Assembly (NCBI GenBank): GCA_002377605.1
Contig: DFQD01000010.1
Coordinates: 8,696-25,085, forward strand
Length of the DNA stretch: 16,390 bases
Direction of reading: 5' to 3'
From: Gammaproteobacteria bacterium UBA3498
Lineage (GTDB): Bacteria; Pseudomonadota; Gammaproteobacteria; Pseudomonadales; Pseudohongiellaceae
The translations under genes were made by a program, and so were the position numbers. Below are positions 1 to 6,399 of this stretch, piece by piece. The notes beneath the pieces were generated by a model that was not told the DNA's origin, did no database searches, and worked only from the letters and a program-made list of their open reading frames with translations. Within the stretch, counting starts at the first letter, position 1. Every line of letters starts with the position of its first letter.

Positions 1-789
1 TTCTTCTTTGCTACCACCACGCTAATTATTGCGGTGCCAACAGCAATCAAAGTCTACAATTGGATTTTGACCCTTTGGGAAGGGGACATTCGATTAAATG
101 CGCCGATGTATTTTGCTATCGGCTTTATCTTTACATTCATTCATGGCGGTCTGACTGGTTTATTCCTGGGTAATGTGGTTATTGATCTGCCATTGTCAGA
201 CACATACTTCGTAGTAGCTCATTTTCACATGGTAATGGGGGTATCTCCTGTATTGGTTGTATTCGCAGCGATATATCATTGGTATCCGAAAATGTCCGGA
301 CGTATGTACCATGAAGGCATGGCCAAGCTGCACTTCTGGTGCACATTCCTCGGTACCTACGCGATATATTTGCCGATGCACTACCTAGGATTCCTTGGCG
401 TGCCCCGTCGCTATTATGAATTAGGTTCAACAGATTTCTTGCCAGCGTCCGCACAAGATTTAAATACTACAATTACTATAGCTGCGCTATTCGTAGGCGC
501 CTCTCAACTTTTATTCTTAATTAACATGATATGGAGTTTACGCAATGGGCCTAAGGCGGACCCAAATCCTTGGGGAGCAGCTTCATTAGAATGGCAGACC
601 CCTGATACTCCACCTGTGCATGGAAACTGGGGCGACTCATTGCCAACAGTTTACCGCTGGGCTTATGACTACAGTGTTCCCGGTGCCCATCAGGACTTTA
701 TCCCTCAGAACACTCCTGAGTCTGAAGAGCCAACTGTGGATGAAGAACACTTTGACCCAGACTCTGACGATTCCATGGCTAACGTATGA
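1..789 (+). CDS. ctaD: cytochrome c oxidase subunit I, C-terminal part (5' truncated by window edge)
   Basis: This is the catalytic subunit of an aa3-type heme-copper oxidase in the cytoplasmic membrane, which reduces O2 to water while pumping protons. The reading frame is open from base 1, so the N-terminal half lies outside the window. The visible part starts inside a helix ending AVPTAIKVYNW, a family signature. The helix X motif VVAHFHMVMG carries the two histidines (codons 220-222 and 226-228) that by family knowledge ligate heme a3 and heme a. Hydrophobic helices follow, then a soluble acidic C-terminal tail rich in Glu and Asp (about the last 25 residues). The CuB histidines and the D and K channel residues are upstream and cannot be checked. 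The stop overlaps the next start by 4 bases (ATGA at 786-789), which suggests translational coupling. The subunit identity is secure; the oxidase subclass is not. Confidence 0.96.
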   Translation, partial: FFFATTTLIIAVPTAIKVYNWILTLWEGDIRLNAPMYFAIGFIFTFIHGGLTGLFLGNVVIDLPLSDTYFVVAHFHMVMGVSPVLVVFAAIYHWYPKMSGRMYHEGMAKLHFWCTFLGTYAIYLPMHYLGFLGVPRRYYELGSTDFLPASAQDLNTTITIAALFVGASQLLFLINMIWSLRNGPKADPNPWGAASLEWQTPDTPPVHGNWGDSLPTVYRWAYDYSVPGAHQDFIPQNTPESEEPTVDEEHFDPDSDDSMANV

Positions 790-1400
790 GTTTTTTCAAA
801 ACCATAACTACTAAGCCCTGGGAAAAGAAAGGGGTTATCGGCGGGCTTGATCCTGAAGTCGCAATTAACGCGCCTAATGAAAAAGTTGCTCTGTCAGTGT
901 TTTTAGTCGTTGCTTCGGTTGTATTTTCGTTATTTACCGTTGGCTATTTTCTGCGTATGGAACTGCCTGATTGGCAACCATTGTCAGAGCCCAGCCAGCT
1001 TTGGTTTAACACTGGATTGTTAGTGTTAAGCAGCGTGCTGTTTCAATGGGCGCGCAATATAGTAAACAGCAAAACCTCCAAACATCTAACTGCCACATTT
1101 ATTGGCGGCGGATTTTTCGCCATCTTCTTTATCTCTGGTCAGCTATTGATTTGGAGTAATTTGCAAGATGCGGGTTATTACATGACTTCAAACCCTGCCA
1201 ATGCCTTCTATTATTTAATGACAGGCTTACATGCTGTTCATCTATTAGGTGGTTTATGGGTGTGGAGTAAGAGCTCGATTAAGTTACTTTCCGGTAGCGA
1301 AGCGAAAGGCCTCAAACTAAGCATTGAACTTTGTACTTTGTATTGGCACTTTCTTTTAATTGTTTGGTTAGTGTTATTTGCAATTTTATCGAATACATAA
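786..1400 (+). CDS. cytochrome c oxidase subunit III-family protein (first copy, divergent)
   Basis: This 204-residue membrane protein belongs to the heme-copper oxidase subunit III family. About five hydrophobic segments are visible, with a hydrophilic N-terminus of about 30 residues. Family landmarks are HAVHLLGGLWVW (around residues 150-160) and a final helix with LYWHF. It is diverged from the second copy downstream: the acidic residue usual in the first conserved helix is absent (FLVVASVVFSLF), and the usual YWHFVD of the last helix reads YWHFLL. It starts on the ATG that overlaps the ctaD stop, with no clear ribosome binding site of its own. Two successive subunit III-like genes occur in some proteobacterial oxidase operons; this one may have a structural or assembly role. 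I see no frameshift or internal stop, so it is treated as intact. Confidence 0.85.
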   Translation: MSFFKTITTKPWEKKGVIGGLDPEVAINAPNEKVALSVFLVVASVVFSLFTVGYFLRMELPDWQPLSEPSQLWFNTGLLVLSSVLFQWARNIVNSKTSKHLTATFIGGGFFAIFFISGQLLIWSNLQDAGYYMTSNPANAFYYLMTGLHAVHLLGGLWVWSKSSIKLLSGSEAKGLKLSIELCTLYWHFLLIVWLVLFAILSNT

Positions 1401-1434
1401 AACAAGATTACGCAATACTTAATGGGAAATATTA

Positions 1435-2103
1435 ATGAGTGAAGCAACAGCATCTCACGAGGGAATTACTGGGCTAGTTGACGATTGGGCCGCAGACAAG
1501 CAAGCCTATCACGTGCCTTGGGGCAAGGCGATGATGTGGATCTTTCTCGTAAGTGACACCTTTATCTTCTCTTGCTTTTTGGTGGGCTACTTGAATGTTC
1601 GCATTACTACAACTCAGCCATGGCCGCCTCAGAGCGAAATCTTTGCGCTTTCATTTGGTGGTGATCCTATTCCGCTTATCCTCATTGCAATAATGACGTT
1701 TATCCTGATTACCAGTTCAGGAACCATGGCATTGGCAGTGAATTTTGGTTATCGGAAAGATAAGGTCAAGACGTTTTGGTTAATCTGCGCCACCGCTGCG
1801 TTTGGTGCTTCGTTCGTTGGCATGCAAGCTTTCGAGTGGACCAAACTAATCGTTGACGAGGGAGTTCGGCCCTGGGGTAATCCTTTTGGAGCACCGCAAT
1901 TTGGGTCGGTCTTTTTTATGGTGACTGGCTTTCACGGATTACACGTGTCTGCCGGGGTGATTTACTTAATGTGGGTAGCCTTGCGAGTGAAACGAGGATA
2001 CTACGACGATAAAGGATTTGAGATCGTAGAGATAGCCGGCCTTTATTGGCACTTTGTTGACTTAGTTTGGGTATTCATTTTCGCATTTTTCTACTTATTG
2101 TAA
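1435..2103 (+). CDS. ctaE: cytochrome c oxidase subunit III (second, canonical copy)
   Basis: This 222-residue integral membrane protein stabilises subunit I and its proton uptake. It has family features that the preceding copy lacks: an acidic residue in the first conserved helix (FLVSDTFIFSCFLVGY, around residues 37-52, with Asp where mitochondrial proteins have Glu), GMQAFEW in the middle, TGFHGLHVSAGVIYL (around 164-178) and the terminal signature YWHFVDLVWVFIF. The start is ATG with a good GGGAAA ribosome binding site about 6 bases upstream, and it lies 34 bases after the previous gene. Length fits the short bacterial subunit III form. It probably lies in one operon with its neighbours. 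Confidence 0.93.
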   Translation: MSEATASHEGITGLVDDWAADKQAYHVPWGKAMMWIFLVSDTFIFSCFLVGYLNVRITTTQPWPPQSEIFALSFGGDPIPLILIAIMTFILITSSGTMALAVNFGYRKDKVKTFWLICATAAFGASFVGMQAFEWTKLIVDEGVRPWGNPFGAPQFGSVFFMVTGFHGLHVSAGVIYLMWVALRVKRGYYDDKGFEIVEIAGLYWHFVDLVWVFIFAFFYLL

Positions 2104-2115
2104 GGAAGAACTTTA

Positions 2116-2508
2116 ATGGCTTCTGCTGAAGGACAACAACATCCCTTAGGGATCTACTATAAAATTTGGATACTGCTGTTCGTGTTAAGCGGTTTCTCCT
2201 ATGCCGTCGACTATTTAGATGTTCAAGGAGCGCTACGCTGGACCCTGGTAATTATTTTCATGTTTTTAAAAGCAGGCTTTATCGTTGCGATATTTATGCA
2301 TGCGGTTTGGGAGCGTATGGCTTTAGTATTGACAATTTTAGGGCCGCCGACTGTTTTGCTTATTTTAATCGGATTTATGTCCATAGAAGGAAGCTATACA
2401 GAAGGGCTTCGTTTTGATTACATGGGCCATGATCGCAATGCAGTGGCATTAACTCCTGCCGAACTTCATGGGGAAGAAGGCGATCATGGAGGAGAGGAAG
2501 AGCACTAA
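2116..2508 (+). CDS. cytochrome c oxidase subunit IV (prokaryotic small subunit)
   Basis: This 130-residue membrane protein resembles the small bacterial subunit IV family found at the end of cox operons. It has an N-terminal soluble stretch beginning MASAEGQQHP, three hydrophobic helices (roughly residues 17-35, 41-63 and 69-91) and a C-terminal cytoplasmic or periplasmic tail very rich in Glu, Gly and His (ending EEGDHGGEEEH). The family pattern FLKAGFIVAIFMH in the second helix is visible. It starts on an ATG preceded by a strong AAGGAAG site, 12 bases after subunit III. A terminator follows directly, so this is the last gene of the operon. The acidic tail parallels that of subunit I here. 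Confidence 0.85.
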   Translation: MASAEGQQHPLGIYYKIWILLFVLSGFSYAVDYLDVQGALRWTLVIIFMFLKAGFIVAIFMHAVWERMALVLTILGPPTVLLILIGFMSIEGSYTEGLRFDYMGHDRNAVALTPAELHGEEGDHGGEEEH

Positions 2509-2525
2509 TCTTCAACTCAATTCTC

Positions 2526-2561
2526 AAAAAAGGGCTATAGTTAATTCCATAGCCCTTTTTT
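2526..2561. terminator. bidirectional intrinsic terminator between cox operon and aroE operon
   Basis: There is a perfect 13-bp inverted repeat: the left arm AAAAAAGGGCTAT (2526-2538) pairs with ATAGCCCTTTTTT (2549-2561) around a 10-base loop. The A run on the left and T run on the right (continuing to 2562) make it a valid hairpin plus U-tract on both strands. It lies 17 bases after the subunit IV stop and about 100 bases beyond the aroE stop on the other strand, so it can end both converging operons. Confidence 0.9.
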
Positions 2562-2598
2562 TATGGCTGCAACAATCGTAATTACTTTTTAGTTTGGA

Positions 2599-2646
2599 GC
2601 CAGAATTCCACAAGCTTCTGGCAATCGCTTTAGATTTCGAAAAGCG
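2599..2646. repeat. two small adjacent inverted repeats of unknown role
   Basis: GCCAGAA (2599-2605) pairs with TTCTGGC (2616-2622) around a 10-base loop. Just after it, CGCTTT (2626-2631) pairs with AAAGCG (2641-2646) around a 9-base loop. Both lie in the 3' region of the aroE transcript, between the aroE stop and the terminator. Neither is followed by a T-run on either strand, so they are not typical intrinsic terminators. They could protect the 3' end of the aroE mRNA, or be chance pairings. Confidence 0.35.
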
Positions 2647-2664
2647 TCGTATGAGAGACTTTTA

Positions 2665-3474
2665 TCAATTGCGTAGCACATTCATTACAGGAGATGTTTC
2701 TGGTCTAATGCCTCTCCAACGATAAAAGGATTCTGCAGCCTGCTCTACCAACATACCCAAACCGTCTATAGCGTTCGCAGCACCATTATTCTTTGCCCAT
2801 GAAACAAAGGCAGTATCCTCATTGTCATACATCATGTCGTAACAGCTGCAATCTGTTCCGACTTGGTCTGGAGTGATTGCAGGAACTTCTCCGCTTAAAC
2901 TTAGTGATGTTCCATTAATTATGAGGTCGAATTCTCCTTGAAGATTTTCAAAGCTGGCCACTTCGATGTTTTGTTTCGCAGAAAATAGTTCACGCATTTT
3001 CTTGGCTTTTTCTTTGGTTCTATTTACCAGAGTAATAGTCGCCGGCTTTTCCCTAATTAAAGAAACAAGTGAGCCTCTTACCGCACCTCCTGCACCGATT
3101 ACCAACAAATTTTTGTTTTTAATAGCAATGCCGTTATTGGTTTGAATATCACGCACCAGTCCGATGCCGTCTGTGTTATCACCACATAGCGCACCCTCAG
3201 CACTTTGAAATAGCGTATTTACTGCACCCGCTTGTTTTGCCAGCGGCTCTAATTGATTCGCAATTCGGTAAGCACGTTCTTTGTGCGGTACGGTGACATT
3301 CAGTCCATCACCACCATTAGCAAAAAAATCCAGAACAAAGAAATCGAAATTGTCTGCCGCAACTTCAATAGCTTCATATTGCATATCTTGCTTGGTTTGC
3401 TCAGCAAACATTCTATGGATAGCGGGGGATTTGCTCTGCGCAATTGGAGTGCCGATGACTGCATAGCGAGCCAT
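2665..3474 (-). CDS. aroE: shikimate 5-dehydrogenase (NADP+)
   Basis: This enzyme reduces 3-dehydroshikimate to shikimate with NADPH, in the cytoplasmic aromatic amino acid pathway. The 269 residues match the family length. Visible motifs in order: SKSPAIH with substrate-binding Ser14 and Ser16; NVTVPHK with catalytic Lys65; the NTDG motif with Asp102; the nucleotide loop GAGGAVRG (127-134); NRT (151-153), typical of NADP binding; and a C-terminal GLGMLVEQA segment with the conserved Gln. The start is ATG with AGGA about 9 bases upstream. It is the last gene of the purE-tsaC-hemF-aroE run, 23 bases after hemF. The hemF-aroE pairing is the same as in Pseudomonas. Confidence 0.97.
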   Translation of the reverse strand: MARYAVIGTPIAQSKSPAIHRMFAEQTKQDMQYEAIEVAADNFDFFVLDFFANGGDGLNVTVPHKERAYRIANQLEPLAKQAGAVNTLFQSAEGALCGDNTDGIGLVRDIQTNNGIAIKNKNLLVIGAGGAVRGSLVSLIREKPATITLVNRTKEKAKKMRELFSAKQNIEVASFENLQGEFDLIINGTSLSLSGEVPAITPDQVGTDCSCYDMMYDNEDTAFVSWAKNNGAANAIDGLGMLVEQAAESFYRWRGIRPETSPVMNVLRN

Positions 3475-3497
3475 GATTTATTCCTAAAGTAAAATGG

Positions 3498-4409
3498 TTA
3501 AGCCCAGTCTTTGGGTTGCAAAAAATGAGTATAAAGTTTTTCTTCTTCGCTGCCAGGTTCTGGATGCCAGTCATATGTCCATCTGACCGTAGGAGGTAAC
3601 GACATAAGTATAGATTCGATTCTACCCACACCAGATTGTAATCCAAATACTGTGCCTCGATCGTAAACCAAATTGAACTCAGCATATCGCCCGCGCCTGT
3701 ACTCCTGGAATGTTTTCTGATCAGTTGAGTAGATATGGTCTTTTCTTCTTTCAACGATTGGTAAAAAGGCATCGAGATAGCTGTTCGCCATCGCCTGCAC
3801 AAATTCAAAAGACTGATCAAATCCTAATTCATTAAAGTCGTCGAAAAACAATCCACCAACACCCCGTGGCTCATTTCTGTGTTTAATATGAAAGTAATCA
3901 TCGCATTGTTGCTTGAACTTCGGATAGAAGCTCTCACCAAAAGGGTCACATGCTCGTTTGGCGGTTAGATGCCAATGAATACAATCTTCATCATTCCCAT
4001 AATAGGGGGTTAAATCGTAGCCACCGCCAAACCACCAAACACTATCTTCGTTTTCTTTTTCTGCAACAAACATTCTAAAGTTAGCGTGAGAAGTAGGAAC
4101 GAAAGGGTTTACTGGATGAATAACCAATGAAACACCCATGGCTTGGTAAGCTCTGCCTGCTAACTCGGGGCGCTGCATTGTTGCCGATGCTGGCATTGAT
4201 TTTCCGAAAACATGGGAGAAGTTTACGCCGCCCTTTTCAAAAACATCGCCATCTCTGATAACACGAGATATGCCTGAACCACCTTCTTCTCGATCCCATT
4301 CGTCTGTTTTGAATTCAGCAACAGACTCGATGTCCTCAATTGCTTTACAAATATTCCCCTGCAATTGCAGCAAAAACTCTTTTACTCGTTGGCTGTCTTC
4401 TGATTTCAA
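3498..4409 (-). CDS. hemF: oxygen-dependent coproporphyrinogen III oxidase
   Basis: HemF uses O2 to decarboxylate two propionate groups of coproporphyrinogen III, giving protoporphyrinogen IX in heme synthesis. The 303 residues are close to the E. coli length. Signatures in order: GGSGISRV near residue 43, GVNFSHVFG, MPASAT, GVSLVIHP, PTSHANFRMF, WWFGGGYDLTPYY, HRNEPRGVGGLFFDD, RRGRYAEFNLVYDRGT and SILMSLPP. The start codon is TTG (4409-4407). It is supported by a GGAG ribosome binding site 8 bases upstream and by the N-terminus matching the family start with MK and a VKEFLLQLQ segment; no ATG lies nearby in frame. It is 38 bases from tsaC. The aerobic form fits the neighbouring aa3 oxidase. 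Confidence 0.97.
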   Translation of the reverse strand: MKSEDSQRVKEFLLQLQGNICKAIEDIESVAEFKTDEWDREEGGSGISRVIRDGDVFEKGGVNFSHVFGKSMPASATMQRPELAGRAYQAMGVSLVIHPVNPFVPTSHANFRMFVAEKENEDSVWWFGGGYDLTPYYGNDEDCIHWHLTAKRACDPFGESFYPKFKQQCDDYFHIKHRNEPRGVGGLFFDDFNELGFDQSFEFVQAMANSYLDAFLPIVERRKDHIYSTDQKTFQEYRRGRYAEFNLVYDRGTVFGLQSGVGRIESILMSLPPTVRWTYDWHPEPGSEEEKLYTHFLQPKDWA

Positions 4410-4447
4410 ATTCTTTTCTCCGCCGGCTATGGCTAGCTAATTAACAC

Positions 4448-5002
4448 CTAGCGTAATATGTTTCCTGTAACTAAATCTCTAATTTTGGAAGGGGAATCTT
4501 GATCGCCAAGTTCTCCTTCGATGATGTAATCAATCTTATCTGCAAATTGTTCCTCAAGAATCAATCTTGATCTAATTTCTGCTTCTCCAGTGTTATTAGC
4601 TGAAGTGGAAACGATGGGCTTACCAAATTCACTGCATAGCGAGTTAACTAGAGGATGCGCACTTACCCGAATGGCGATCGACTCATGATCGCCCTTAATC
4701 CAGCGAGGAAACATTTGTTTCGGATCTGGAATTAGCCAAGTGGTTGGGCCAGGCCAGGTACTTTCTAGAAGTGCTAACTGATCCTTTGAAAGGTCTTTAG
4801 TAAGTTCAGCAAACTGAGTCAGGCCTGCAGCAACCAGAATCAAGCCCTTTTCCACCGGCCGTTGCTTTATTTCTAGAATTCGATGAACTGCTTCTTCTAT
4901 ATAGGGATCACAGCCGAAACCCCAAACGGCTTCGGTGGGGTAGGCAACTAACTTCCCCTGGTTGAGAAAATCACAGGCAGTGCTTAATTCGAGATTGCCC
5001 AT
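4448..5002 (-). CDS. tsaC: threonylcarbamoyl-AMP synthase (TsaC/YrdC/Sua5 family, short form)
   Basis: TsaC makes threonylcarbamoyl-AMP from threonine, bicarbonate and ATP, the first step of t6A37 modification in tRNAs that read ANN codons. The 184-residue length fits the TsaC form without the C-terminal Sua5 domain. Motifs: VAYPTEAVWGFGCDP (19-33), KQRP (46-49) with family active-site Lys and Arg, KGLILVA, WPGPTTWL, AIRVSAHPLV and STSANNTGEAEIRS near residues 133-146. The start is ATG, 22 bases after the purE stop. In Pseudomonas the gene before tsaC is dprA; here it is purE, with a possible dprA remnant beyond it. Confidence 0.95.
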   Translation of the reverse strand: MGNLELSTACDFLNQGKLVAYPTEAVWGFGCDPYIEEAVHRILEIKQRPVEKGLILVAAGLTQFAELTKDLSKDQLALLESTWPGPTTWLIPDPKQMFPRWIKGDHESIAIRVSAHPLVNSLCSEFGKPIVSTSANNTGEAEIRSRLILEEQFADKIDYIIEGELGDQDSPSKIRDLVTGNILR

Positions 5003-5024
5003 TGGGCGATCCTGCTTCTTTAGT

Positions 5025-5525
5025 TTAGAGCGAATCCTGTAGAGCTTGATCTTGGGCCTGAACTTTTTCGGCGTTAGCTGCCCGTTCTGCTCTTACGCGT
5101 TCGGCTAATTCACTATCTGATAAAGACAGAATTTGTGCGGCCAAATAGCCAGCATTTTTTGCGCCAGCCTTACCAATGGCTACTGTTGCAACCGGAATGC
5201 CGCCAGGCATCTGCACGGTAGAAAGCAATGAATCAAGCCCTTGCAACGGACCTGCATCAATCGGGACGCCAATTACAGGTTTAGTTGTATGCGCAGCGGT
5301 CGCCCCGGCCAAATGTGCAGCAAGTCCAGCCCCACAGATAAAAACCTGGCATCCCCGCTCAACTGCATCACCAATATACTGTTGGGTGGCAGTAGGGGTG
5401 CGATGTGCCGATGTCACTTTAATTTCGTAGTTAATGCCAAGTTGTTTTAATACATCTGCTCCTGCCTGCATGACAGGAAGGTCGTTTTCAGACCCCATTA
5501 GAATGGCAACGAAGGGTTCACTCAT
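5025..5525 (-). CDS. purE: N5-carboxyaminoimidazole ribonucleotide mutase
   Basis: PurE converts N5-CAIR to CAIR in de novo purine synthesis. The 166 residues match the family. Visible motifs: MGSENDLPVM near the N-terminus (family MGSxSDxxxM, with Asn replacing the usual Ser), SAHRTP with the catalytic His (about residues 39-44), GAGLAAHLAGATAA, TKPVIGVPI, GLDSLLSTVQMPGGIPVATVAIG and KNAGYLAAQIL. The C-terminus is a charged helix rich in Ala, Glu and Arg. It is the first gene of the left-facing run. The partner purK, which supplies its substrate and is often adjacent, is not in this window. A weak candidate promoter lies upstream (TTGCAA at 5590-5585, TAGTTT at 5567-5562, 17-base spacer), not strong enough to list separately. 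Confidence 0.95.
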   Translation of the reverse strand: MSEPFVAILMGSENDLPVMQAGADVLKQLGINYEIKVTSAHRTPTATQQYIGDAVERGCQVFICGAGLAAHLAGATAAHTTKPVIGVPIDAGPLQGLDSLLSTVQMPGGIPVATVAIGKAGAKNAGYLAAQILSLSDSELAERVRAERAANAEKVQAQDQALQDSL

Positions 5526-5605
5526 TGCTTTTGCTTCCAGCTTAAAAAATGCGAAACGGGGAAACTACCTCAGACCTGATTGGGTTGCAAGCATGATACA
5601 AAGAT

Positions 5606-5782
5606 TCAAAACCTTCTAGTTTTTAGTCCAAATAGACCAGAACCTTTGGCTAGTATTATTTCTAAAGACATTAGTTCCATTTCAAGTTTCGTGATGGGAA
5701 TTCATGTCTCCGATAATAAGAAACCTAACAGCACTTTATCAATGCCAATGGCATTAACGATCGATCGCTGTATCTCATTTTC
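5606..5782 (-). pseudogene. dprA: probable 3' remnant of dprA (winged-helix tail of DNA processing protein A)
   Basis: Read leftwards, one frame gives about 58 codons from 5782 to a TGA at 5608-5606, broken only by an in-frame TGA at 5704-5702. The product before the stop includes IVNAIGIDKVLLGFLLSET; after it come IPITKLEMELMSLEI and then GLFGLKTRRF. This matches the pattern I know for the C-terminal domain of DprA: a helix with LG.D.V.LD.L...TGIPI, then a helix with L...LM.LE, then a glycine-containing hairpin G.F.LK. The internal TGA would be one base from GGA, restoring Gly in TGIPI. DprA normally sits exactly here, between def/lysM and tsaC, in Pseudomonas-like gammaproteobacteria. No in-frame start or DprA Rossmann fold is present, so only the tail survives. 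The identification is by eye and inferential. Confidence 0.5.
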
Positions 5783-5786
5783 CTAA

Positions 5787-5817
5787 TGAGCATGCGTCAG
5801 CAGATTTACGGTATAAT
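5787..5817 (+). promoter_or_regulatory. candidate sigma-70 promoter of the def operon
   Basis: A perfect TATAAT lies at 5812-5817, 68 bases before the def ATG. The -35 region is poor: TGAGCA at 5787-5792 is the nearest resemblance, with a long 19-base spacer. Transcription would begin near 5824. That excludes an upstream in-frame ATG at 5786 as the def start and supports the ATG at 5885. Confidence rests on the -10 element and its position in a divergent intergenic region. Confidence 0.5.
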
Positions 5818-5884
5818 TATTACTAGAAGTGGTTCACAGAGACTGCTTTTTTGTGTAAATCCAATATTCAGGGCTTTCCTAACA

Positions 5885-6391
5885 ATGGCATTCTTACAAA
5901 TTTTGGAATTTCCGGATCCCAGGCTGCGCAAAATAGCAGCACCTGTAGAGGTTTTCGACGATAAGCTGGAAGCCTTGGTCGACGACATGCTTGAAACCAT
6001 GTATGAAGCAAATGGTATCGGTCTAGCAGCCACTCAGGTAAATATTCACAAGCGCCTATTGGTAATCGACTTATCGGAAGAAAAAGATAACCCTCAAGTC
6101 TTCATTAATCCAAGTTTTGAGGTAACAGAGGACGAGCTTTCTGAATACGATGAGGGCTGTCTATCAGTGCCAGGCTTCTACGAGACAGTCTCTCGCCCTA
6201 AAGGCATAAAGGTGGTAGCACAGGATAGGCAAGGAGAGAAGTTCGAGCTCGAAGCAGAAGGAATATTGTCCACCTGTATTCAACATGAGATTGATCACTT
6301 GGATGGCAAACTTTATGTTGACTACCTGAGCGCGCTGAAACGCAATCGTATACGCAGTAAGCTCGAAAAAGAGCATAAGAAGTCTGCGTAG
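5885..6391 (+). CDS. def: peptide deformylase
   Basis: Def removes the N-formyl group from the initiator methionine of new proteins, using a catalytic metal (Fe2+ in vivo in E. coli). The 168-residue length fits the family exactly. The three signature motifs are intact: GIGLAATQ (44-51), EGCLSVPG with metal ligand Cys92, and QHEIDHLDG with His134 and His138 as ligands and Glu135 catalytic. The start is the ATG at 5885, because MAFLQILEFPDPRLR matches the family N-terminus. An upstream in-frame ATG at 5786 would add 33 residues unlike the family. The ribosome binding site is weak (AGGG about 11 bases upstream). It is the first gene of the def-fmt-rsmB-trkA-trkH run, 8 bases before fmt. Confidence 0.97.
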   Translation: MAFLQILEFPDPRLRKIAAPVEVFDDKLEALVDDMLETMYEANGIGLAATQVNIHKRLLVIDLSEEKDNPQVFINPSFEVTEDELSEYDEGCLSVPGFYETVSRPKGIKVVAQDRQGEKFELEAEGILSTCIQHEIDHLDGKLYVDYLSALKRNRIRSKLEKEHKKSA

Positions 6392-6399
6392 CAAACATC

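Larger units (their letters stand above)
5526..5884. other. gene-poor divergent region between purE and def
   Basis: This 359-base stretch has no convincing intact gene on either strand. It holds the 5' region of purE (a GGAAG site about 10 bases before its ATG), the probable dprA remnant (5606-5782, - strand) and a candidate def promoter (-10 at 5812-5817). Short open frames on the + strand (5434-5619, 5580-5786) run over purE or the remnant and have no recognisable content. The lysM gene that usually accompanies dprA here is not detectable. Confidence 0.7.

Noticed and set aside
179..454. Minus-strand frames inside cytochrome oxidase subunit I
   Set aside because: They are shadows of a strongly conserved coding region on the other strand.
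5562..5590. Possible purE promoter or purine-repressor-like site
   Set aside because: The hexamers TTGCAA and TAGTTT match the consensus only weakly, and no convincing PurR operator palindrome is present.
5434..5619. Plus-strand frame of 61 codons overlapping the start of purE
   Set aside because: It is mostly antisense to the strongly supported purE and has no signature.
5580..5786. Short plus-strand frame of 68 codons in the purE-def gap
   Set aside because: No recognisable domain; it lies opposite the probable dprA remnant and overlaps no credible ribosome binding site.
5786..5884. Upstream in-frame ATG that would extend def by 33 residues
   Set aside because: The extension does not resemble peptide deformylase, and the TATAAT at 5812-5817 lies inside it; the family start is at 5885.
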